DNA of 64,000 bases, taken from the NCBI RefSeq assembly GCF_023715145.1, contig NZ_JAMBNP010000019.1, positions 1 through 64,000 on the forward strand, in the 5' to 3' direction. The notes beneath the pieces were generated by a model, which had not been told where the DNA came from, ran no database searches, and saw nothing but the letters and a program-made list of their open reading frames with translations. Below are positions 26,901-32,400 of this stretch, piece after piece. The stretch's first letter is position 1. Each line of letters starts with the position of its first letter. This stretch comes from Paenibacillus glycanilyticus (GTDB lineage Bacteria; Bacillota; Bacilli; Paenibacillales; Paenibacillaceae). Position numbers and translations under genes: made by a program.

Positions 26901-27027
26901 GGAAACAACCTATTCGTTCGTGCTGGAACGGGAGCGCGCGGTGTTATTTGCCGTCGACAAGGCCGGCCGCGTGACGGCGGTCTATCGCCCGGATGAAGTA
27001 GAAGTGCTGGCGCTGCCGGCCGAATAA
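23917..27027 (+). CDS. large clan GH-A glycosidase, uncertain family
   Basis: A 1036-aa cytoplasmic protein. An N-terminal Rossmann/glutamine-amidotransferase-like segment (FLKRGGGLISLGG, near residue 75) and a beta-rich region are followed by a TIM barrel whose marks fit clan GH-A: acid/base Glu496 in LINEPSMF and nucleophile Glu662 in VVQETGIMYV. A second Rossmann-like segment (LIIVPSAHNF, ~residue 815) resembles the GH42 trimerisation domain. The likely activity is a retaining beta-glycosidase, perhaps beta-mannosidase or beta-galactosidase. I cannot assign it to a named family. The ORF can open at TTG 23914, but ATG 23917 is preferred; it overlaps the GH125 gene by eight bases, so the two are coupled. 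GH38 follows 28 nt later. Confidence 0.8.
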   Translation: MLNSTIIFYDGAFPGASAIGGTELEQLRGVGDVCGAEALAAKLEDADGGVFVSLHAPYFPAAAWEALLGFLKRGGGLISLGGAPFRVPVRKEAGEWLAEPEQTAYHRQLRIHEMLPVKAAPIAKLAAAEEIPLFQGREALLDVADTWNLVPHVTKSSDLPLQMGSAGPMDAHIYPVLKGISAEGREVAAPAVLWENTKGDFAGGRWLFVNQTLGADFFARGGAEALQAWAAFCAAGVTELWLKPSYASYELHERPMLTLQAQKLGRGAAGTTNWTFDIKVRHGEGTDVFIYRHEAEIGPELELKRIPLTVDIHAGYYLVDCVAKSSDGETRLFRQGFWGLDAGLLNTGGLLSRGRDYFEKDGRPMPVVGMTYMTSDVARKFLFLPNVSVWDRDMAQMRKAGINWIRTGIWTAYRNIMQVDGHASEEVLRSIDAFFMTAKRHGLQVTFTFFSFTPETWEGTNPYLDPRSVEAQKRFIRSIVSRHRETTNVDWDLINEPSMFDPPRIFSDGPRSSRDRFEKAAYAEWLAERHGAIGKLRERWGMTPGELPDFASAVIPEPEDINFDVQDMHQGKRGTRWLDYALFSMDMHNRWAKQLVDAIKESNPSQLVTVGQDEALGAQRPSPFFYGEEVDYTTVHSWWLNDHLLWDGIFAKTADKPNVVQETGIMYVETPAGFAKRSEEELRAMLERKYAYAFAAGGAGAVQWIWNTNFYMDNANESHIGALRADGTEKPEADVSYRFGSFMEQIRDLFRDRELEDVAAVFPYSNDFSNRKLAFDATTRLTRVLGYELNTPFRGVSEYHLDALEAAPAKLIIVPSAHNFADEAFSRLLDIVDRTAATLLFTGPLGLDAYWREADRLADTFGPRKTANVVREERLAIGDKAYPVSYGHRRIAEVFKEAGYGAPAGADQVMEAAYGQGRLIWCPLPVELNERAEPVAALYAHALEISGARRELQWIKGGDLAGVYGRSLRFKDGELFVFVSEYAHDAKIEVKSAETETTYSFVLERERAVLFAVDKAGRVTAVYRPDEVEVLALPAE

Positions 27028-27055
27028 GGCTTGAAATCGAAAGGAGACGATCGCC

Positions 27056-29815
27056 ATGGCGAACGCTAATCATAGAAAAACGGCGCATATCATCTCGCAC
27101 ACGCATTGGGACCGCGAATGGTATCTGCCTTACGAGAAACACCACGTGCGGCTTATCGCACTTATGGATACGCTGCTGGACACGCTGGAGAACGATACGG
27201 AATACCGCAGCTTCTATCTGGATGGACAGACCATCATCATCGAAGACTACCTGCAGGTACGCCCGGACCAACGGGAGCGCCTGGAGAAATGGATTCGCGA
27301 GGGACGCATTCATATCGGCCCATGGTACGTCCTGCAGGATGCGTTCCTGACAAGCAGCGAAGCGAATGTCCGCAATCTGCAGATCGGGCATCAAGATGCC
27401 TCGCATTACGGCACGATCGCGAAGGTCGGATATTTCCCCGACACCTTCGGCAACATCGGCCAAGCGCCGCAGCTCATGAAGCAGGCGGGCATCGACAACG
27501 CGGTGTTCGGCCGCGGCGTCAAGCCGACGGGCTTCAACAACATGGTCTCGGACTCCGCTTATGAGTCGTCCTTCTCGGAGCTCGTATGGGAAGGACCCGA
27601 CGGCTCGCAGGTGCTCGGCATTCTGTTCGCCAACTGGTACAGCAATGGCAATGAGGTGCCCGTAGATGAAGCGGAAGCCAAGGAGTACTGGGACCGCAAG
27701 CTGGCCGATGCCGGCAAATACGCATCGACGGGACAGCTGCTGTTCATGAACGGGTGCGATCACCAGCCAATCCAGACGGATCTGGCCGAAGCGATCCGCG
27801 TCGCGCGCAAGCTTTACCCGGATACGGATTTCGTCCACTCCAATTTCCCGGATTACCTGGCGTCGCTGAAGTCGTCGCTCGAAGACAAGCAGTTGTCGGT
27901 CGTGCGCGGCGAGCTGCGCAGCCAGCGGACGGACGGCTGGTCGACACTCGTGAATACGGCATCCGCCCGCGTCTACCTGAAACAGATGAACCAAGCCGGC
28001 CAGACGATCCTAGAGAAGGTCGCCGAGCCGCTTGCCGCGTTTGCGCATGTGACGGGCCAGGCCAAGTACCCGCATCATCTATTGAAGTACGCTTGGAAAA
28101 CGCTCATGCAGAACCATCCGCACGACAGCATCTGCGGCTGCAGCGTCGACGAGGTGCACCGCGAGATGGTCACCCGCTTTGATAAGAGCCGCCATGTGGC
28201 GGAGACGATCGTCGACGACAGCAAACACGCGATCGCAGGCACGGTCGATACAAGCGTATTCGCGGGCTACGGACAGGATCCGCTGCCGCTCGTCGCGTTC
28301 AATACGACGGGATGGACGCGCAGCGGCGTCTTGGAAGTCGAGCTGGACGTTGCGCGCGTGTATTTCCGCGAAGGCATCGCCCCGAATGACATGATTCGCA
28401 TGATGAAGGAAATGTCCGTCGAGGGCCGCACGCTCGTGGATGCGGATGGCAATGCCGTCGCGCATACGGTGGAGGATTTGGGCTTGCAATTCGGCTACGA
28501 CCTGCCGGATGACAAATTCCGTCAACCCTATTGGACGCGCCGCGTGAAGCTGACGTTCGAAGCGACCGCCGTGCCGGCGCTTGGCTTGAAAACTTACGCT
28601 TGGGTGCTTGGAGCTGCAGGCGCCGCTTCTTCGCCTTCCATGGTGACCGGTCCCCGTACGCTTGCGAACGATAGCCTGAGCATCGAAATCGCCGAGGACG
28701 GAACCTTGGCAGTAACGGATATCGCCAGCGGACGCACGTACCGCGATCTGCTCATCTATGAAAATGTCGGAGATATCGGCAACGAGTACATGTTCAAGCA
28801 GCCGGACGGCGAGCCGGTTCTCACGACCAAGGGTCTCGCGGCTGAAATCCGCGTCATCGAAGACAGCGCGTACCGCGCCGCGGTCGAGATCGTGCATCAT
28901 TGGTCCATCCCGGCATCCGCCGATGAGCTGTTCGAGCAGGAGAAGCAGGAAGCCGTCTATTATCCCGAGCGCAAAGCCGGCCGTTCGACAACATTCGTGC
29001 CGTTCACGATTCGCACCGTCGTCAGCCTGGAACGCTCCGGACGCGGCGTAGGCATCCGTACGACGTTTAATAACCAAGCGAAGGACCATCGCGTGCGCGC
29101 ATTGTTCCCAACCGATCTGACCGCGTCCGTCCATCGGGCCGATGCGATCTTCGAAGTGGCAGTTCGCGACAACGAGCCGGCTGCCGAATGGGAGAACCCG
29201 AGCAACGCGCAGCATCAGCAAGCCTTTGCCGATGTCAGCGACGACAAGCAGGGCCTCACGATCGCGAACTTTGGCTTAAACGAATACGAAGTGCTTCGCG
29301 ACGGCCGCAATACGATTGCCGTCACGCTGCTTCGCTCCGTCTCCGAGCTTGGCGACTGGGGCGTCTTCCCGACGCCGGAAGCGCAATGCCTCGGCGAGCA
29401 TACGACCGAGCTGTTGATCCTTCCGCATAGCGGAGATGGCGCGGCTACTGGCGCATATGCTGGCGCGTATCAGTTCCAAGCGCCGTGGACAAGCGCGCAG
29501 ACCAGCGTACACGCCGGAACACTGTCGCCGGTGCACTCGTTCCTGGCATGGGAAGGGGAAGGTATTGCGTTCTCCTCGGCCAAAATCGCCGAAGCGACGG
29601 GCGACCTTATGCTGCGCTGGTTCAACATGCGGCCGGAAGCAGCTAAGCTGCAGGCGCAGCCGAGCATCGGCACGGCCGCAGCGGCTTACGCGAGCGATGT
29701 GCTCGAACAAGCGGGCGAACGCCTGCAGCCATCCAGTGAAGGCGCGAACGGTTCGTTCGCGGCGGAGCTTGGGCCTTGCGAGATCTATACGGTAGGCATC
29801 GCGGCAGCGAAATGA
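27056..29815 (+). CDS. alpha-mannosidase, GH38
   Basis: A 919-aa zinc-dependent retaining alpha-mannosidase of glycoside hydrolase family 38. The N-terminal domain begins ISHTHWDREW, with likely zinc ligands His17 and Asp19. YVLQD (Asp95) aligns with the family's nucleophile/zinc ligand, and HDSICGCS (~residue 355) supplies the further zinc His. Middle helical and C-terminal beta-sandwich domains follow. No signal peptide. SD AAGGAG lies upstream of the ATG. Being last in the importer-GH125-GH-A cluster, it probably trims alpha-1,2/1,3-mannose from imported oligosaccharides. A clear terminator follows. Confidence 0.93.
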   Translation: MANANHRKTAHIISHTHWDREWYLPYEKHHVRLIALMDTLLDTLENDTEYRSFYLDGQTIIIEDYLQVRPDQRERLEKWIREGRIHIGPWYVLQDAFLTSSEANVRNLQIGHQDASHYGTIAKVGYFPDTFGNIGQAPQLMKQAGIDNAVFGRGVKPTGFNNMVSDSAYESSFSELVWEGPDGSQVLGILFANWYSNGNEVPVDEAEAKEYWDRKLADAGKYASTGQLLFMNGCDHQPIQTDLAEAIRVARKLYPDTDFVHSNFPDYLASLKSSLEDKQLSVVRGELRSQRTDGWSTLVNTASARVYLKQMNQAGQTILEKVAEPLAAFAHVTGQAKYPHHLLKYAWKTLMQNHPHDSICGCSVDEVHREMVTRFDKSRHVAETIVDDSKHAIAGTVDTSVFAGYGQDPLPLVAFNTTGWTRSGVLEVELDVARVYFREGIAPNDMIRMMKEMSVEGRTLVDADGNAVAHTVEDLGLQFGYDLPDDKFRQPYWTRRVKLTFEATAVPALGLKTYAWVLGAAGAASSPSMVTGPRTLANDSLSIEIAEDGTLAVTDIASGRTYRDLLIYENVGDIGNEYMFKQPDGEPVLTTKGLAAEIRVIEDSAYRAAVEIVHHWSIPASADELFEQEKQEAVYYPERKAGRSTTFVPFTIRTVVSLERSGRGVGIRTTFNNQAKDHRVRALFPTDLTASVHRADAIFEVAVRDNEPAAEWENPSNAQHQQAFADVSDDKQGLTIANFGLNEYEVLRDGRNTIAVTLLRSVSELGDWGVFPTPEAQCLGEHTTELLILPHSGDGAATGAYAGAYQFQAPWTSAQTSVHAGTLSPVHSFLAWEGEGIAFSSAKIAEATGDLMLRWFNMRPEAAKLQAQPSIGTAAAAYASDVLEQAGERLQPSSEGANGSFAAELGPCEIYTVGIAAAK

Positions 29816-29865
29816 TGCCGTCCGGCACTTGTGAATGGGATTTAACGGAATGAGAAGGAATGAGA

Positions 29866-29905
29866 AAGAGGATGAATTGGCAATCGCCGGATCATCCTCT
29901 TTTTT
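29866..29905 (+). terminator. terminator of the alpha-mannoside operon
   Basis: AAGAGGATGA (29866-29875) pairs with TCATCCTCTT (29892-29901) over a 16-nt loop and is followed by T residues. Confidence 0.85.
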
Positions 29906-30151
29906 ATTGCGGCTCGATTGCTGATTGCCATAGCCCCCGCCTCCTTCAACAACCACTCGGGTAGCGCACTTAATTTAACCACTATAAACGCCCTCTACGG
30001 CTACGAACATAGGCTCAGCCTCTTACACACTATCGAATCATATTCGCCGCTTTAGAAGGCACTACAGCGTCTCTGCGCCATAATAAGTGAAATACAAATG
30101 GTCGACGGCGAAAGAATAGTGGATTCGCCCATTCCCCTGTCTCCGCTCCTA
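29906..30151. other. intergenic, nothing recognised
   Basis: About 250 nt between the GH38 terminator and the promoter of the collagen-like gene. I see no convincing ribosome site with an ORF, RNA fold or repeat here on either strand. Confidence 0.5.
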
Positions 30152-30159
30152 CATACAAT
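30152..30159 (+). promoter_or_regulatory. SigE/SigK-like -10 element
   Basis: CATACAAT matches the -10 consensus of mother-cell sporulation sigma factors (SigE CATACAnT), 33 nt before the ATG of the collagen-like gene. A good -35 match was not found. Confidence 0.3.
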
Positions 30160-30192
30160 GTTTTAGCCCATCAAATAAGGAGTGCGAAAAAC

Positions 30193-30537
30193 ATGTCATT
30201 TTTCCCGCCTTTTGGACCACCAGGATTCCCGGGACCACCGGGGTCACCAGGCTCTCCCGGACAGCCGGGGCAGCCAGGGCAGCCGATGGCGCCCAGCTCA
30301 CCTCCGCCGGGATTCATCCCTCAACAACCGTCAGTCTCCCCTTTTGCCGTTGACCCGGGAGCGATATCTCGCTGCATGTTCAGGAATACGTACATTTGGT
30401 TAAGGAATGGAAATCAATTCTGGTTTTTCCCCGTTTTCTTAGGGCGCACATCGGTTGCGGGCTTTCAGTGGAACGGAAGGTTTTGGATGTACACTGGCGT
30501 GAGCCTGCAGTCCATTCAATCGTTCACATGCGTGTAA
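30193..30537 (+). CDS. small collagen-like protein, unknown function
   Basis: A 114-aa protein. Residues ~8-30 form Gly-x-Pro triplets (GPPGFPGPPGSPGSPGQPGQ), then a Pro/Ser linker, then a ~60-residue aromatic domain with CMFRNTYIWLRNGNQFWFFP and VAGFQWNGRFWMY and two Cys near its ends. No signal peptide or membrane segment is seen. SD AAGGAG precedes the ATG by ~10 nt. The short collagen-like tail with a globular aromatic domain, plus a SigE-like -10 element upstream, would fit a spore-surface protein, but that is an inference. It is monocistronic between two terminators. Confidence 0.75.
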   Translation: MSFFPPFGPPGFPGPPGSPGSPGQPGQPGQPMAPSSPPPGFIPQQPSVSPFAVDPGAISRCMFRNTYIWLRNGNQFWFFPVFLGRTSVAGFQWNGRFWMYTGVSLQSIQSFTCV

Positions 30538-30539
30538 CC

Positions 30540-30591
30540 AAACACAAGAAAAAGCTCCGTCCCACTAGGGATGGAGCTTTTTCTTGTGTTT
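30540..30591 (+). terminator. bidirectional terminator after the collagen-like gene
   Basis: AAACACAAGAAAAAGCTCC (30540-30558) has a perfect 19-nt complement at 30573-30591, with an inner TCCC/GGGA stem and a four-base loop. Stretches of A and T on the two arms let it work on both strands. Confidence 0.85.
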
Positions 30592-30630
30592 GAAACCTCA
30601 GCGAAACAGCCTATTAGCAGCGAAGCCGAT

Positions 30631-30665
30631 AAAAGCAAAAACCACATCCTCATGCGGATGTGGTT
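30631..30665 (-). terminator. terminator of ssrA
   Basis: On the minus strand AACCACATCC, a six-base loop and GGATGTGGTT are followed by TTTGCTTTT. It starts six bases past the mature tmRNA 3' end. Confidence 0.85.
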
Positions 30666-30670
30666 CATGA

Positions 30671-31036
30671 TGGTGGAGGCGAGGGGATTTGAACCCCTGT
30701 CCGAAGACAACGCCACACAGGCTTCTACGGGTGTAGTCACAGTATTGATGTCACCCGAGCGTCGTCCCGTAACCGACTACGCGTTGGGTCAGCCTGATTA
30801 TCTTCTTCCGTCGACCCCAGGCGGAGACCGAAGCGGCGTATCCCACTACTTGTTAGCCCCTAGTCTAGTCACATGGGCGATGCTAGGTAGGAGCACGCTC
30901 ACAGGTTATTAAGCTGCGAAAGCGTAAGTTTGTTGTTGTTTGCCATTTAATAGGCTTTAGCGTTGATGAAGCAGACGACTCCCTGCTACCCGCAACCCGT
31001 GCTCGTACTATCCCCGTCGAATCCATAAACGCCCCC
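30671..31036 (-). ncRNA. ssrA: transfer-messenger RNA (tmRNA)
   Basis: The minus strand begins GGGGGCGTTTATGGATTCGA and ends GGGTTCAAATCCCCTCGCC plus TCCACCA. The first seven bases pair with CGCCTCC before the ACCA end, forming the alanyl-tRNA-like acceptor stem, and GGTTCAAATCC is the T arm. Its length of 366 nt is normal. It rescues ribosomes stalled on broken mRNAs, with SmpB as partner. smpB lies immediately upstream on the same strand, as in B. subtilis. Confidence 0.96.
30909..30944 (-). other. tmRNA proteolysis tag reading frame
   Basis: Inside tmRNA the minus strand reads GGC AAA CAA CAA CAA ACT, then TAC GCT TTC GCA GCT TAA. This encodes GKQQQTYAFAA and a stop, so with the charged Ala the tag would be AGKQQQTYAFAA. 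The AFAA end is a ClpXP-type degron like the usual ALAA. Confidence 0.85.
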
Positions 31037-31181
31037 AATTCAGCATAAACGGTACATGGACCGATTAGCCTTAAGAACGCTCGGAATGAGGTTAAGCGCT
31101 TCTTACGCGCTGTTCATTACAAGCAAGTACTGCCTTCACTGATTTGTTGCAGCCGCGCCTTGTATTCCTTGGCGCTTCTTT

Positions 31182-31190
31182 AGTATAACA
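31182..31190 (-). promoter_or_regulatory. possible extended -10 promoter for ssrA
   Basis: The minus strand reads TGTTATACT, an extended -10 box, ~145 nt upstream of the tmRNA 5' end and downstream of smpB. No good -35 was found. A precursor with a 5' extension would need processing. Confidence 0.3.
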
Positions 31191-31275
31191 CGAACGTCCT
31201 AACAATTGCTCAGATTCTTGCTGCCAATGATGGCGGAAAGCTGGAACCTGAACCAGCGGCTGAAGCAAATGCCAA

Positions 31276-31758
31276 CTATCTTGCGACCTTCTGCTTCTCC
31301 CGCAGCGCACGCTGAATATCGCGCTGTGCATCCCGCTTCGCGGCCGTATCGCGCTTATCATACTGCTTCTTGCCTTTACCAAGGCCGATCAGCAGCTTCG
31401 CGTAACCGTTCTTCACATAAATCTTAAGCGGCACAATGGAATAGCCTTCCTGCTTGGACTGGCCAAGCAGCTTATGAATTTGCTGTTTATGGAGCAGCAG
31501 CTTCCTAGCACGCGTTGGATCAGTAGGGTTATGGCGGTTGCCCTGTTCAAAAGGACTGATGTGCATATTATGAATAAACATCTCGCCATTCCGGATGGTC
31601 GCAAACGCGTCGCTAATATTCGCTTTCCCCATGCGGAGCGCTTTAATCTCCGTGCCCATCAGCACGATTCCCGCTTCATACGTATCTTCAATGAAGTAAT
31701 CATGGGAAGCTTTTTTGTTTTGAGCGAGCTGTTTGCCGTCATTCCTCTTAGCACCCAC
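31276..31758 (-). CDS. smpB: SsrA-binding protein SmpB
   Basis: A 160-aa SmpB. It binds the tRNA-like domain of tmRNA and delivers it to stalled ribosomes. Family marks are NKKASHDYFIEDTYEAGIVL, GTEIKALRMGKANI, the HNMHISPFEQGN stretch and the basic C-terminal tail (KKQYDKRDTAAKRDAQRD) that enters the mRNA channel. Length is typical. It has its own promoter at 31807-31835, and ssrA follows ~240 nt downstream on the same strand. Confidence 0.97.
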   Translation of the reverse strand: MGAKRNDGKQLAQNKKASHDYFIEDTYEAGIVLMGTEIKALRMGKANISDAFATIRNGEMFIHNMHISPFEQGNRHNPTDPTRARKLLLHKQQIHKLLGQSKQEGYSIVPLKIYVKNGYAKLLIGLGKGKKQYDKRDTAAKRDAQRDIQRALREKQKVAR

Positions 31759-31806
31759 AGCGATTCACCTCATCTTCGTTTACGCAAAAAGCGTTATTAA
31801 GAATTC

Positions 31807-31835
31807 ATTGTAACAACTTTATAAATCTAAAGCAA
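31807..31835 (-). promoter_or_regulatory. SigA promoter of smpB
   Basis: The minus strand has TTGCTT (31835-31830), a 17-nt spacer ending in TGT, and TACAAT (31812-31807). The TG one base before the -10 makes it an extended promoter. Confidence 0.7.
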
Positions 31836-31864
31836 GGCTCGCAAATACATCGCTTACATAAAAC

Positions 31865-31889
31865 AAAAAACCGCCCCGTTAAGGGCGGT
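31865..31889 (-). terminator. terminator of the cold-shock gene
   Basis: On the minus strand ACCGCCC, a six-base loop and GGGCGGT are followed by a T-run. It lies ~20 nt past the cold-shock stop. Confidence 0.85.
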
Positions 31890-31911
31890 CTTCGTTCGTT
31901 AAATTAAGCTA

Positions 31912-32112
31912 TTACAGCTTAACAACGTTCTCAGCTTGTGGTCCGCGGTTGCCTTGAACAACGTTGAACTCAACGCGTTGGCCTTCTTCAAGAGTTTTGA
32001 AGCCTTCGCCAACGATTGCGGAGAAGTGTACGAATACGTCATTGCCGCCTTCAACTTCGATGAAGCCGAAACCTTTCTCAGCGTTGAACCATTTAACTGT
32101 ACCTTGTTGCAT
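31912..32112 (-). CDS. cold-shock protein (CspA/CspB family)
   Basis: A 66-aa single-domain RNA chaperone. It begins MQQGTVKWFNAEKGFGFIEV and contains both RNA-binding motifs, KGFGFI (RNP1) and DVFVHFSA (RNP2). The ATG at 32112 follows GGAGGTAATACAC; an upstream in-frame start would add five residues but lacks such a site. It has its own promoter, a long structured leader and a terminator, so it is a single-gene unit between smpB and rnr. B. subtilis has several such paralogues; which one corresponds is not decidable here. Confidence 0.95.
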   Translation of the reverse strand: MQQGTVKWFNAEKGFGFIEVEGGNDVFVHFSAIVGEGFKTLEEGQRVEFNVVQGNRGPQAENVVKL

Positions 32113-32166
32113 GTGTATTACCTCCAAAAATGTATTAATATGCGCCTATTTCGTATCGAAACAAAA

Positions 32167-32224
32167 AATTCACACATTGAAAAAGGTCCATGACTTAAAT
32201 GACACCCTTTTCAATATGTGAATT
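32167..32224 (-). promoter_or_regulatory. long hairpin in the cold-shock 5' leader
   Basis: Two 21-nt arms (32167-32187 and 32204-32224; AATTCACA.. against ..TGTGAATT) pair with only two non-Watson-Crick positions around a 16-nt loop. It lies ~55 nt upstream of the start codon and downstream of the predicted transcription start, so it is within the mRNA leader. An RNA thermosensor or stability role is possible. Confidence 0.6.
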
Positions 32225-32254
32225 CAGGTTCATATCATCAATTGTTTTGAGTGT

Positions 32255-32285
32255 ACTATACCCAAAATCAAAAATCAAGCGACAA
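32255..32285 (-). promoter_or_regulatory. promoter of the cold-shock gene
   Basis: The minus strand has TTGTCG (32285-32280), a 19-nt spacer and TATAGT (32260-32255). It predicts a ~135-nt leader, as expected for cold-shock genes. The spacer is long. Confidence 0.4.
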
Positions 32286-32314
32286 GCTTAAATATATTTT
32301 CCCAGCTTATCCAA

Positions 32315-32366
32315 GGAAAACGGCGCTGCTTCCCCGCAGCCTGCGCTCCGTCAAAGCAGCGCCGTT
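32315..32366 (-). terminator. terminator of rnr
   Basis: AACGGCGCTGCTT and its perfect complement (32319-32331 and 32354-32366) form a 13-bp stem. On the minus strand it is followed by TTCCTTGG, a weak T-tract. It lies ~35 nt past the rnr stop. Confidence 0.7.
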
Positions 32367-32400
32367 ATTTCAAGTTATAGTACGTCTTTATGTTAAATAT

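Noticed and set aside
30909..30944. Alternative tag frame beginning GCA AAC AAC AAC AAA.
   Set aside because: It runs past the expected end without the usual small hydrophobic Ala-Ala stop; the other frame gives a perfect AFAA end followed by TAA.
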